DNA of 45,635 nt from Cytophagales bacterium (GCA_019456305.1 VRUD01000032.1:1-45635); one strand, 5' to 3'. Positions 7,454 through 15,613 are shown, counted from the first letter of the stretch. Translations and numbers: made by a program. Notes: generated from the letters alone by a model not told the origin.

Positions 7454-9154
7454 TCATTTCTTTGCATCTTTGCGGTGAAAATATTGAAAAGCCAGGGCGA
7501 ATATGATCACCAGCCCGCAACCAATTACGTTGAACCACAAATAGGCCACAACGTCTTCATAATAAATATAGAGTATAATTACAATGACCTGGGTTAAAAC
7601 AGCGGAATAAAAAGTTGCATTCCCTTTTACCTGTTTAATAAAAAATGCCACCAGGAAAACGCCAAGTATGGTTCCGTAAAAGATAGATCCCAGGATATTG
7701 ACAGCCTCAATAAGATTTTCTACCAAATGAGCAAAAAGAGCAAAGCTGATGGCAATCATTCCCCAAACTGCTGTTAGCAGTTTTGAAACTACCAGGTAGT
7801 GCTTTTCACTGCCATTCGTTTTGATCAGTCTTTTATAAAAGTCAATGATAGTGGTAGAGGCAAGGGCATTTAATTCTCCCGAAGTAGAAGACATGGCTGC
7901 GGAGAAAATCACTGCAAGCAGCAACCCGATGATCCCAACCGGCAGATAATTCATGATGAACGTCAGAAATACGTAGTCAGAATCTTTCGATTTGTGCTCC
8001 GGAACAGATTTGTCGATCAGCGCTTTTGCTTTATCTCTGATCAACTTCGATTGTTCATCAGCTTTTATTAATTCATTTACTGATTCTTTTAACGCTGCCT
8101 GATGATTGTTGTCGAAATTATCAATAACCGCCCTAACTGCATGTTGTTTTATTTCAAAAGCCGCATAATGTGCTGACTCAATTTGCTTGAAGTCGTCAGC
8201 ATACACGGTATTATATATCTTTTGCGTAACGGAAGTATTAAATAATACCGGATGCTTTTCGAACTGAAAAAATATAAATACCATTACGCCTGTAAAAAGT
8301 ATAAAAAACTGCATAGGAACTTTTAGCAATGCGTTGAACATCAGGCCCAGCCTGCTCTCTCTGATAGACAGGCCTCCCAGGTAGCGTTGCACCTGGGATT
8401 GGTCTGTCCCGAAATAGGATAATGCAAGAAAAAGTCCACCGGTAATTCCTGACCAGAAAGTATATCGTTCATTGAGGTCAAATGAAAAGTTTACTACTTC
8501 GAGTTTGCCCATTATTCCTGCTACTCTTACAGCATCTCCAAATGAAACATATTCCGGAAGTTTATAAATTATCATGAAAAACGCTACAAACATTCCAATC
8601 ATGATAATCGCCATTTGCCATTTCTGAGTAAGGCTTACCGCCTTAGTACCACCGGAAACGGTGTAAATAATTACAAGAATTCCAACCAATAGGATTGTCA
8701 GCGATAAGTTCCATCCCAGCGCTGTGGATAAAATGATAGCTGGTGCGTAAATAGTTATTCCGGCAGCAAGGCCCCTTTGCAGAAGAAATAAAAATGCCGT
8801 AAACAGCCGGCTGTTTAGTCCAAACCTGGTTTCAAGATATTCATAAGCTGTGAAGACCTTTAGTTTGTAGTATATAGGAATAAATACGGCTGAAACGATA
8901 ATCAGCGCTAAAGGCAAACCAAAATAGTTTTGTACAAACCCCATCCCTGATTCGTACGCTTGTCCGGGTGTGGAAATAAAGGTGATGGCGCTTGCTTGTG
9001 TGGCCATTACTGAAAGACCAATGGTGCCCCACTTCATTTCTCTTCCACCGAGCAGATAGCTTTCAATATTTTTGCTTTCCCGGGTTTTCCAGGCGCCATA
9101 TATTACAATAAACCCGAGTGTTCCCAAAAGAATGCTCCAATCAAGTGTGCTCAT
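7454..9154 (-). CDS. Sodium:solute symporter (SSS family)
   Basis: A 566-residue membrane carrier with about 13 hydrophobic segments. Near the N-terminus, YLLGGREMKWGTIGLSVMAT and QASAITFISTPGQAY match the SSS (TC 2.A.21) core, and GTDQSQVQRYLGG is the typical mid-protein signature. A charged extramembrane stretch of about 100 residues (around 315-400) is a feature of a Bacteroidota subgroup. Substrate cannot be inferred. Its neighbours, a 47-residue membrane protein and a PIG-L deacetylase, suggest handling of a sugar or amino sugar, but this is inference. The terminal HRKDAKK and stop are encoded by a TTTGCATCTTTGCGG repeat word. Confidence 0.88.
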   Translation of the reverse strand: MSTLDWSILLGTLGFIVIYGAWKTRESKNIESYLLGGREMKWGTIGLSVMATQASAITFISTPGQAYESGMGFVQNYFGLPLALIIVSAVFIPIYYKLKVFTAYEYLETRFGLNSRLFTAFLFLLQRGLAAGITIYAPAIILSTALGWNLSLTILLVGILVIIYTVSGGTKAVSLTQKWQMAIIMIGMFVAFFMIIYKLPEYVSFGDAVRVAGIMGKLEVVNFSFDLNERYTFWSGITGGLFLALSYFGTDQSQVQRYLGGLSIRESRLGLMFNALLKVPMQFFILFTGVMVFIFFQFEKHPVLFNTSVTQKIYNTVYADDFKQIESAHYAAFEIKQHAVRAVIDNFDNNHQAALKESVNELIKADEQSKLIRDKAKALIDKSVPEHKSKDSDYVFLTFIMNYLPVGIIGLLLAVIFSAAMSSTSGELNALASTTIIDFYKRLIKTNGSEKHYLVVSKLLTAVWGMIAISFALFAHLVENLIEAVNILGSIFYGTILGVFLVAFFIKQVKGNATFYSAVLTQVIVIILYIYYEDVVAYLWFNVIGCGLVIIFALAFQYFHRKDAKK

Positions 9155-9187
9155 AATTTATTGTATCGGAATTTCAATGTTTTCTTT

Positions 9188-9276
9188 TGCCACTAAAACT
9201 CAAAAGCACTAAATCCCACTAAATTATTTTGTAACGCTTTTTTTGTGGGATTTTGTGTTTTAGTGATTTAGTGGCA
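9188..9276. repeat. Inverted repeat of TTTAGTG words
   Basis: Arms of about 32 bp starting TGCCACTAAA and ending TTTAGTGGCA, nearly perfect, around a 25-bp A/T-rich loop, followed on the + strand by seven T residues. It separates the SSS gene from the small membrane gene upstream of it. The T-run is on the strand opposite to transcription of these genes. Confidence 0.8.
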
Positions 9277-9306
9277 TTTTTTTAAATTATTTTACGAAAC
9301 TATGTC

Positions 9307-9450
9307 CTACAATCTGGACAACAATACAAACAGCAGGATAAGAAAACCAAGAAATAACATAACGAATGCATACAAGCGGTTCCAGGTTTTGAAATAAGGA
9401 GGAGTATCCGTTTTCTCCTTAATATCCGGGATGGTTTTTTTATCTGTCAT
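9307..9450 (-). CDS. Small single-span membrane protein, 47 residues
   Basis: An open frame from ATG (9448-9450) to TAG (9307-9309). It reads as a charged head (MTDKKTIPDIKEKTDTPP), then YFKTWNRLY and one strong membrane span (about residues 28-45, AFVMLFLGFLILLFVLL). The tight head, aromatic belt and span layout argue that it is real. It lies between PIG-L and the SSS symporter on the same strand, 152 bp upstream of the symporter. An accessory role for the symporter is plausible but unproven. Confidence 0.7.
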   Translation of the reverse strand: MTDKKTIPDIKEKTDTPPYFKTWNRLYAFVMLFLGFLILLFVLLSRL

Positions 9451-9480
9451 AAATTAGTGTCTGTCTATAAAGTAAATGTT

Positions 9481-9550
9481 TCTCGCAAAGACGCAAAGGA
9501 CGCAAAGGAAAAACAGATTAAAACTTTGCGTCCTTTGCATCTTTGCGAGA
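9481..9550. repeat. Inverted repeat of CTTTGCGTC words
   Basis: 27-bp arms (9481-9507 and 9524-9550) matching at 26 of 27 positions, each arm being three degenerate copies of CAAAGACG/CAAAGGACG. It lies immediately beyond the PIG-L stop (9577). A second member of the family is at 20411-20502. Confidence 0.88.
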
Positions 9551-9576
9551 TATTTTTCTCCATTTTCCATCTTCAA

Positions 9577-12105
9577 TTATCTCCCAATTGAAATCATGTT
9601 GGCAAAAAGCCTGAAGGCGCCCGGTACTCCGGCAGGGAGTTCTCTGAAAAACGAAATACCGGTATATATGAAATATCCTTTGCCATATTTTGCCACAATA
9701 ATACTTCCCTTTTTAGGATCCTCACCGGGATCATTCCACGCAAGTATGGGCGTGAATTTCTCATCCCATTCGTCAGGAAAATATAATCCCCGCTCTTGTA
9801 CCCATCCATTAAAATCATTTTCTGTTATCTTATTTGGCGTATTCAGCAAAGGGTGGTTTGGCTCAAGGAAAGTTACAGGCGCTTCTTCAACAGTTACCCG
9901 GTCCCTTGAGATCTTTATTTCATAGGGCCCTATATCTTTGGTAACCAATCCGTGTCTTGTATTATACTGTACGATATAAGTACCTCCATTTTTAACATAC
10001 TCCAGTAATTTGTAATTGACATGCTTTAGATATTTACGCGTGTTAAAAGCCCTGACCCCGGTAATGATCGCATCAAATTTGGATAGGTCTGACTCCTTAA
10101 TGAAAGTCTCATTTAGCATGGTTACCTGGTATCCCAATTGCTCAAGGCTTGCAGGGACCTCGTCTCCCGGCCCGGGAACATACCCGATTGAAGTACCTTT
10201 TATTTTTACGTCTAATTTCACAATCTTTGACCTGGCTTCCGGCAAAAGAGTTTGCGTCAATATGTGAGGATATTTAATCGTAACAAGGCTTTTGGCTTGC
10301 TTTTTACTCTTCTGTCCCCCCTTTGGGGAGGACGATGTCCGGTGGACATCGGGCCAGGATTGTGGGAGGGGGAGAGGGGGGCTCATATCAATGATCGCTT
10401 TCACTTCTCCGGTACTAACATTGTCCGGAGGCATAACTTTAAAGGAAATATCCTTCTCTGTATTTTTATTTGGCAGGTTAAAAGATATAGAGGCAGGTTC
10501 TGTTTTCCATCCCTCCGGAAGTTCAAGGAAAATATTTCCGGATACATCGTTGCTGTGAGATTTGAGGGTTAAGTTAATATTCTCCGGCTCATTGGATGAA
10601 AAGATATAGACCTTTTCCCTGATATTGGCAGTGACCTTCGGAAGCACCACAAAAGGCCTGTAAAGTTCCCCGTCAACCCGGTCTGTCCATTTATACATCA
10701 AAGGCCTTTCAACGGTAAACTCAATATCCTCGTATTTTAACCTGAAGCTAATCATTATTGCTGGCTTGTTTTCAGGCGTCCCCCTTAACATTTGATCATC
10801 CACATGATAAACTCCCTCAAAGCTGTGGTTTAACCAATACGGGTTTGTACTAACATTTTCCGGGGCTTTAATGACTGTAGTATATTGGTTTAATACATTA
10901 TAATCCAGGTTGCTGTTAATGATGGTGTCTTTTCCATTAAAGTTCAGATCATCCAATATAATCTTTGTATTGCTTCTGTTAACAATAGATGCCGTGACTA
11001 TCACATCATCACTGCTTGAAGCGCTATAATCATCAGCAACGGCTTCCATCCAAATCCCTGCACAGGCAATAATAATTCCTTTAATTTCTTTAAGCTTTAC
11101 AGCTTTCCAAAAAGGATCAGAAATATTGTTGATCAATTTGTATGCTTTAGCGAGTTGAGGTATGCTTTTATCCGGGTTGTAATGGTCAAATTGGTTGAGT
11201 ACTTCAGTTAATAATTTGCCAATTTCTTTCCCTTCCTTAACACGATTCCAGGTGGTATCTATTCCGTCTAATATATTTCCTTTGGCTCTGGCCCCATATA
11301 CATGTTCAAGATATTCAATTTTTGAACCTCGTCTTTTAGATGAACCGAATCCCTGGCTTTTGTGCATGGTCCTGCTTTCAGAGGCTAATTCCGAATAAGA
11401 TTTCCCAAGAACCGGATTAAAAGTACCAACATCTATCATGATGTAATCATCTGAACCTTTGGCTTTTTCCGCCAGGTCTTTGATCCACCAGGTGCTTGTA
11501 TTGAACAGAAGTCTTTTAGCTTGCCATACATCAACGTATTTCAACTGTTCCGGGTAAGCTTCAGGATCGGCAGCTTTTTCAAATGCCTCCTCAGCAAGCA
11601 TGGCTGATGCACCGTGGTGGCCATGGCCGGCATATTCAGTAGCTGGAAACCTTGTAATAATTACATCCGGCTTAAATTTTCTGATCGTCCATACTACATC
11701 GGACAGGATCTTATCTTTTTCCCATTTTTGAAAAGTTTCCTCTGATGATTTTGAATAACCGAAATCAACGGCCCGTGTAAAAAATTGCTGCCCACCATCT
11801 ATTTTCCTGGCTTCAAGCAATTCGTTTGTTCTTAAAACTCCCATGAGGGGCCCTTTTTCGTTTCCGATGAGATTTTGGCCTCCATCCCCCCTGGTGATTG
11901 AAAGATACGCAGTTCTTACGGACTTTTCATTGGCGAACCAGGCAATGAGCCTTGTATTCTCATCATCCGGATGGGCGGCAATATAAAGCACGCTCCCTAA
12001 CACGGTCAATTTTTTTAATGCTAATTGCAGCTCGCCTGCATTTTGTGAAGAAGCTGACAGTTGCAGTAGCAGTAGGCAGTTGGCGATTAAAAATAAGTGT
12101 TTCAT
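9577..12105 (-). CDS. PIG-L (LmbE-like) family deacetylase, exported, large form
   Basis: An 842-residue protein with a signal peptide ending near LSASSQ. Residues of about 35-200 form the PIG-L zinc deacetylase domain: AAHPDDENTRLIAWF carries the first metal ligands (HPDD) and YAGHGHHGASA the distal His motif. PIG-L enzymes remove acetyl groups from N-acetylglucosamine-type substrates. The C-terminal 200 residues (YDAIITG-like, GVRAFNTR, VQYNTRHG, HPLLNTPNK) resemble the class I glutamine-amidotransferase-like domain often fused to it. Residues of about 575-597 (PPLPLPQSWPDVHRTSSSPK) are encoded by a palindromic repeat. It is co-directional with the small membrane gene and SSS symporter. Confidence 0.85.
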   Translation of the reverse strand: MKHLFLIANCLLLLQLSASSQNAGELQLALKKLTVLGSVLYIAAHPDDENTRLIAWFANEKSVRTAYLSITRGDGGQNLIGNEKGPLMGVLRTNELLEARKIDGGQQFFTRAVDFGYSKSSEETFQKWEKDKILSDVVWTIRKFKPDVIITRFPATEYAGHGHHGASAMLAEEAFEKAADPEAYPEQLKYVDVWQAKRLLFNTSTWWIKDLAEKAKGSDDYIMIDVGTFNPVLGKSYSELASESRTMHKSQGFGSSKRRGSKIEYLEHVYGARAKGNILDGIDTTWNRVKEGKEIGKLLTEVLNQFDHYNPDKSIPQLAKAYKLINNISDPFWKAVKLKEIKGIIIACAGIWMEAVADDYSASSSDDVIVTASIVNRSNTKIILDDLNFNGKDTIINSNLDYNVLNQYTTVIKAPENVSTNPYWLNHSFEGVYHVDDQMLRGTPENKPAIMISFRLKYEDIEFTVERPLMYKWTDRVDGELYRPFVVLPKVTANIREKVYIFSSNEPENINLTLKSHSNDVSGNIFLELPEGWKTEPASISFNLPNKNTEKDISFKVMPPDNVSTGEVKAIIDMSPPLPLPQSWPDVHRTSSSPKGGQKSKKQAKSLVTIKYPHILTQTLLPEARSKIVKLDVKIKGTSIGYVPGPGDEVPASLEQLGYQVTMLNETFIKESDLSKFDAIITGVRAFNTRKYLKHVNYKLLEYVKNGGTYIVQYNTRHGLVTKDIGPYEIKISRDRVTVEEAPVTFLEPNHPLLNTPNKITENDFNGWVQERGLYFPDEWDEKFTPILAWNDPGEDPKKGSIIVAKYGKGYFIYTGISFFRELPAGVPGAFRLFANMISIGR
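10314..10382. repeat. Palindromic insertion inside the PIG-L gene
   Basis: A G/C-rich island in an AT-rich gene. It begins TCCCCCCTTTGGGGAGGA, contains a perfect GATGTCC-GGT-GGACATC hairpin and ends in G-runs. It is translated in frame as a proline-rich loop between two beta-rich parts of the protein. It is related in style to the 32-bp-arm elements at 13221 and 16270 but is not identical. Confidence 0.65.
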
Positions 12106-12193
12106 TTTAAAGATGGTTATATGGCTAATAGGCTTTAGTTTAAACTAACGTTGCAAAATGTATAATTTTTCAAAATCACATTGAATACCTTTA

Positions 12194-12300
12194 AGTCGGC
12201 AGTCTCCAGTCGGCAGTCGGCAGTCTACAATCGGCAGTCGGCAGTCCACAATCGACAATTGTTTTTTGCTTTTTTGCCGACTGCCGATTGCCGACTGCAG
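12194..12300. repeat. CGGCAGT word array and inverted repeat
   Basis: About six degenerate copies of the heptamer CGGCAGT (12194-12260), a T-rich spacer, then an inverted arm GCCGACTGCCGATTGCCGAC (from 12276). The array lies upstream of the PIG-L gene, which starts at 12105, in the 563-bp gap between PIG-L and the TPR gene. No coding potential beyond low-complexity frames is seen. Confidence 0.85.
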
Positions 12301-12381
12301 ATTTTATCAATTTCGTGTACATTTACAGAGCTAAGATACAGTTTAACACGCTATATTAAACTAAAGCCGGCTAATATTGTA

Positions 12382-12531
12382 ACACACCCCCGTCATACTA
12401 AAGCATGACATCCCCTCTCAAGAGGGGAATTAGACACATCTTCAGAGGGGAATTTGGTATTCCCCCCTTAACGCGATATAATTCCCCTCTTGAGAGGGGA
12501 CATCCCGATTTTAATCGGGATTGGGGTGTGT
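12382..12531. repeat. Composite inverted repeat, CCCCTCTCAAGAGGGG family
   Basis: Outer arms ACACACCCC / GGGGTGTGT and inner 21-bp perfect arms (12411-12431 and 12480-12500), each of which is itself a palindrome. Between outer and inner arms the two sides differ: the left holds GTCAT-ACTAAAGC-ATGAC, the right the TCCCG-core-CGGGA palindrome at 12503-12520. A relative is nested in the element at 37519-37614. Confidence 0.82.
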
Positions 12532-12623
12532 ATCCCCCAGCAAATTCATCGGATGACCCCAACGCACAACCCGGAGAGTCATCCGATGATGGCCAACCCT
12601 TATTTCCTTATTTCCCTTTACTT

Positions 12624-12668
12624 TTGCATTTTTACTTTTTACTTTTTACTTTTTACTTTTTACTTTTT
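12624..12668. repeat. TTTTTACT tandem tract at the TPR gene 3' end
   Basis: Six or so tandem copies of a TTTTTACT-like heptamer/octamer sit directly beyond the stop of the TPR gene. Together with 12532-12620, where nothing recognisable is seen, this completes the gap between PIG-L and the TPR gene. Confidence 0.65.
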
Positions 12669-14444
12669 TTACCCTATTCCCTTATTTCCTTCTTTTCTCT
12701 TAACCTTCCTCCTCGCTACGCCAACCTTCGCCACCTTTTGCGTGAGCCTGTTGAGCAAAAAGTTAAACAACGGGAAGACTAACAGCGCTACTGCGCCATT
12801 GCACAATAATTGTATGGCTGGATTGCCTCCGGAAATTTTTGCTATAAAAGGGTCTAAAAGCACCAGGATGAATTCAAACAAAAAGACGATGAACACAAAA
12901 ACCACCACCTTTGCCGCTGCTACAGGGATGGCAAACCTGCCCGAAAAGAGTATGGCTATCAACACCAGCCCGAGCACAAGGCCGATGACGGAGAGCTGCA
13001 CTAAGCTGCTTCTTGCTTTTTTTTCTGCTTCTGCCTTTACTTTTTCTTCTTCTGCCCGTTTTTCTAAAGCCCAGCGTTTCTCCATCTCGTAGCGGGTGAC
13101 AAGCCGGGTGATCTCTTTGGTTTTTTCTTTGTTGAAAAGAGAGTCTTTGGCTATTGCCCAGAGCTTGTGATACTCCAAAGCTTTTCTCATGGCTTCAAGC
13201 GGTGACAAGTCCCCACCTACCAGCCCCCCTAAATCCCCCCAAAGGGGGGACTTTCCCACCACACTTCCCAAAGGGAAAGGGGCTGGCAAAAGCGATGGAA
13301 TAGTCCCCCCTTTGGGGGGATTTAGGGGGGCTGTGGATTTAGGATGGCTCCTCTTCTCATACGCCTCCGAAAGACACTGGCAGGTTTCCATTTCTACGAA
13401 CAAGGCGCCTATCTCACGGGCAATGGCTAAGCTTTTAAGGCAGTATTCTGTTGCTGCAGTTGTATTACCCGTTTCTGAATACAAGATGCCTAGGTTGGTT
13501 AGGCTGCTGGCTTCACCTTCCTTATCGCCTATGGCTTCTTTTATTTTTAATGCGTGCTGATAATGGTCAATGGCCTTTGGATAATCGCCCTGGCGGTAAT
13601 AAACATTTCCGAGATTGTTTAAGCTGCGGGCTTCACCGTTCTTATCGGCAGTGGCTTCGGCAATTTTTAATGAGCGCTGATGATGATCAATGGCCTTTGG
13701 ATAATCACCCTGGCGGTAATAAACATTTCCGAGATTCATTAAGCTGCGGGCTTCACCGTTCTTATCGCCTAAAGCTTCTTTTATTTTTAATGAGCGTTGA
13801 TAATGATCAATGGCCTTTGGATAATCACCTTGATCAGCAAAAACATTTCCGAGATTGTTTAAGCTGTGGGCTTCACCGTTTTTATCACCTATGACTTCGG
13901 CAATTTTTAATGAGCGCTGATGATGATCAATGGCCTTTGGATAATCACCCTGGCTGTAATAAACCAATCCGAGATTGTTTAAGCTGCGGGCTTCACCTTT
14001 TTTATCGGTAGTAGCTTCAGCAATTTTTAATGAGCGCTGATAATGGTCAATCGCTTTGGGGTAATTACCTTTTAAGTAATATAGTGCCCCGATCGTTGAG
14101 AGGACTTTGGCTTTGCTCTTTTGGAGCCAACCTTTCATATCAAAGGAACCTTTCTCTCCGCTCGCAATGACAGTGATGATGGAGAGCGCTTTACGGGCAT
14201 AGGTGAGGGCTGAGTCGGGGTGGGAGTATTTTAATTGCCAGGCGATGTCGTTGAGGAGATTTATTTTTGTGGTACCGTGGGTGGCGGTTTTGAGGGCAGC
14301 TATTAAGCTGTCGGTTTTAGGCTGGCTGCCTGCCTGCGCTAAAGCTTCCCGGCCTTCGGCACGGGACAGGTCGGCAGGCAGGTATGCTGCAAAATTAAGA
14401 GCAAAAACCAATGCGGTGAGAATGGTTCGTTGTTTCATAGTCAT
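12669..14444 (-). CDS. TPR-repeat membrane protein with repeat-element insertions
   Basis: A 591-residue protein. The N-terminal signal region carries an inserted palindrome encoding LPADLSRAEGREALAQAG (about residues 21-38). Six or seven 40-residue TPR units follow (about 95-350; pattern NLGNVYYRQGDYPKAIDHYQ). Residues of about 371-408 (APLNPPKGG, KSPLWGDLGGLVGG) are encoded by a 113-bp palindromic element that splits the last TPR. A coiled coil (about 440-480) precedes two to three membrane spans and a basic tail. The layout recalls TPR-containing sensor kinases of Bacteroidota, but no kinase domain is present. A second ATG lies at 14438. Confidence 0.82.
   Translation of the reverse strand: MTMKQRTILTALVFALNFAAYLPADLSRAEGREALAQAGSQPKTDSLIAALKTATHGTTKINLLNDIAWQLKYSHPDSALTYARKALSIITVIASGEKGSFDMKGWLQKSKAKVLSTIGALYYLKGNYPKAIDHYQRSLKIAEATTDKKGEARSLNNLGLVYYSQGDYPKAIDHHQRSLKIAEVIGDKNGEAHSLNNLGNVFADQGDYPKAIDHYQRSLKIKEALGDKNGEARSLMNLGNVYYRQGDYPKAIDHHQRSLKIAEATADKNGEARSLNNLGNVYYRQGDYPKAIDHYQHALKIKEAIGDKEGEASSLTNLGILYSETGNTTAATEYCLKSLAIAREIGALFVEMETCQCLSEAYEKRSHPKSTAPLNPPKGGTIPSLLPAPFPLGSVVGKSPLWGDLGGLVGGDLSPLEAMRKALEYHKLWAIAKDSLFNKEKTKEITRLVTRYEMEKRWALEKRAEEEKVKAEAEKKARSSLVQLSVIGLVLGLVLIAILFSGRFAIPVAAAKVVVFVFIVFLFEFILVLLDPFIAKISGGNPAIQLLCNGAVALLVFPLFNFLLNRLTQKVAKVGVARRKVKRKEGNKGIG
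13221..13333. repeat. 113-bp palindromic element inside the TPR gene
   Basis: Perfect 32-bp inverted arms (13221-13252 and 13302-13333) with the core CAGCCCCCCTAAATCCCCCC and its complement. The 49-bp centre holds CCCAAAGGGAAAGG and CTGGCAA. The element is G/C-rich, open in the coding frame and contributes about 38 residues. The same element, with identical arms and its centre in the reverse direction, is inside the methyltransferase gene at 16270-16370. Confidence 0.93.
13550..14070. repeat. 120-bp tandem DNA repeats encoding TPR units
   Basis: Five highly similar 120-bp units, each with the string TGGCCTTTGGATAATC, encode the 40-residue TPRs. Identity at synonymous sites suggests recent duplication or gene conversion within the gene. 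Confidence 0.8.
14329..14382. repeat. Palindromic insertion in the TPR protein signal region
   Basis: Arms CCTGCCTGC (14329-14337) and GCAGGCAGG (14374-14382) enclose TCCCG-core-CGGGA at 14347-14366, whose core GCC-TTC-GGC is again a hairpin. It is translated in frame just after the hydrophobic leader. Confidence 0.7.
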
Positions 14445-14479
14445 TTGTTAGTAATTCGGTGGTAATTTGTTGGTAATTC

Positions 14480-14782
14480 GATAGTAAAATGATACCTAAA
14501 AATCTAAATTAAAAAGAAAGAAAAGTGATGTAAATGTTATGATACTTCCTTAATTTAGTACAATAAAAGTAAAAAATTAAAACTTTAAACCATCACTCTT
14601 TGGGTGAAAAAATTAACACTTGTATTTCACAAAGCATCTTATAAATAGAACGCTGATGACGCTGATAAAACGGATAATCACAGATAAAAAATCAGCGCAA
14701 ATCAGCTAAATCAGTGTCATCCGCGTTCTATAGGTAATTCCGGTTTTTCAATTTAGATTTTTAGGTGATATACTTTACTATC
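14480..14782. repeat. 303-bp element with 31-33-bp inverted ends (MITE-like)
   Basis: The left end (14480-14510) and right end (14750-14782) are inverted copies sharing a perfect ACCTAAAAATCTAAATT and GATAGTAAA outer tip. A second nested inverted repeat lies inside (14645-14660 and 14716-14731, 15 of 16 matching, ATAGAACGC). No open reading frame of note is inside. It fills most of the gap between the TPR and ZIP genes and its right tip overlaps the ZIP stop codon. Between the TPR gene start and the left end, 14447-14480 holds GTAATTCGGTGGTAATTTG words of the 32686 family. Confidence 0.75.
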
Positions 14783-15605
14783 ACAAAATAAACAAAGTAA
14801 AAATTGCCATCATAGCCCCCAATACAGCAAACAAAAGCCTTACCCAATTAAAACGGTGATCGGGACTGGCTTCAAAGAGAATGGTGGTGGAAATATGCAA
14901 AAAGCTGCCTGAAACAATTGCCATAATAATAATAAAAGTATTCCCCGAGATCAGATCAATGAGCAGATTGCTAACAGCCATTCCTATTGGAGATGCTAAA
15001 GCAAATATACTTAAAAGAATGATCGCAAAGGTAACATTGGCAAGCCGGTATAAAAGAACCGACATAAGTGCAAAAGCAGCAGGTATTTTATGGAGTATAA
15101 TGCCATACAATACAGTGTTCATATCTATCCCGATATGAATCTCCCCCGAGTAACTCGGGGGGACAGGCGGGATGTCGCTTTGCTCCATTTGCCAGAATGT
15201 AAAGAGATCAGGTGTGTTTACAGAAGCCGGATTAATAAGTATGGCGCCTTCTAACAGTGAATGAACACTCAAAGATATCAATAATATATAGGGAACCAGG
15301 TTGTTGTGATGGTCGCTTTTATTGTGATGGATATGACCATGCTCAATTCCGTAAGAGAAAAATTCAAGGATCAACTGTAAGAAAAATCCTACAAGAATAA
15401 AAATGCCAATTTTAGCTGGATTTGTACCGGGTTGCAGGGATAAAAGTTCGGGCAGAATATGAGTAACCGTGATAGAAAAAAGAAATGCTCCACTGAAAGT
15501 TAAAATGAGCTTGAATTTTTGAAAATCAACTTTAGGAATAAGAAAAACGACAAGCCCTCCCAGAATAGCTGCCAGAAAAAGTGAAATGAAAGTTATTATC
15601 AGCAT
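14781..15605 (-). CDS. ZIP family divalent metal transporter
   Basis: A 274-residue membrane protein with about eight hydrophobic segments. Family marks are FLFSITVTHILPELL near the N-terminus, a His-rich loop (EHGHIHHNKSDHH, about residues 88-100), SVHSLLEGAIL in span 4 and HKIPAAFALMSVLL in span 5, which carry the metal-binding His and Glu/Pro residues. It likely imports zinc or iron into the cytoplasm. The loop before span 5 contains SDIPPVPPSYSGE, encoded by a palindrome at 15142-15163 and looking like an insertion. It is probably transcribed alone. Confidence 0.87.
   Translation of the reverse strand: MLIITFISLFLAAILGGLVVFLIPKVDFQKFKLILTFSGAFLFSITVTHILPELLSLQPGTNPAKIGIFILVGFFLQLILEFFSYGIEHGHIHHNKSDHHNNLVPYILLISLSVHSLLEGAILINPASVNTPDLFTFWQMEQSDIPPVPPSYSGEIHIGIDMNTVLYGIILHKIPAAFALMSVLLYRLANVTFAIILLSIFALASPIGMAVSNLLIDLISGNTFIIIMAIVSGSFLHISTTILFEASPDHRFNWVRLLFAVLGAMMAIFTLFIL
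15142..15163. repeat. CCCCCGAGT-AA-ACTCGGGGG-type palindrome inside the ZIP gene
   Basis: CCCCCGAGTAACTCGGGGGG flanked by T and A, a long-stemmed member of the TCCCG...CGGGA group, continuing into CAGGCGGGATGTC. The same unit with small changes stands in the gap at 38721-38742 upstream of nrdB. Here it is translated as DIPPVPPSYSGE. Confidence 0.75.
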
Positions 15606-15613
15606 TGAATATA

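Noticed and set aside
9188-9283. Inverted repeat plus T-run as an intrinsic terminator of the SSS operon
   Set aside because: The T-run follows the stem on the + strand, but the flanking genes are transcribed from the minus strand.
9476-9925. 149-residue + strand frame starting MFLAKTQRTQRK
   Set aside because: It begins in the CTTTGCGTC inverted repeat and runs antisense through the well-supported PIG-L gene; the KTQRTQRK start is translated repeat.
12194-12300. CRISPR-like array of CGGCAGT units
   Set aside because: Units are only 7-14 bp with no regular spacers, and no cas genes are present.
12405-13092. Two + strand frames of 125 and 200 residues
   Set aside because: They run through repeat DNA and the TTTTTACT tract, then antisense to the TPR gene. 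Low-complexity translations (FYFLLFTFYF) show no domain.
13189-13894. + strand frames of 123 and 147 residues with internal repeats
   Set aside because: They are antisense shadows of the 120-bp TPR-coding repeats and of the palindromic element.
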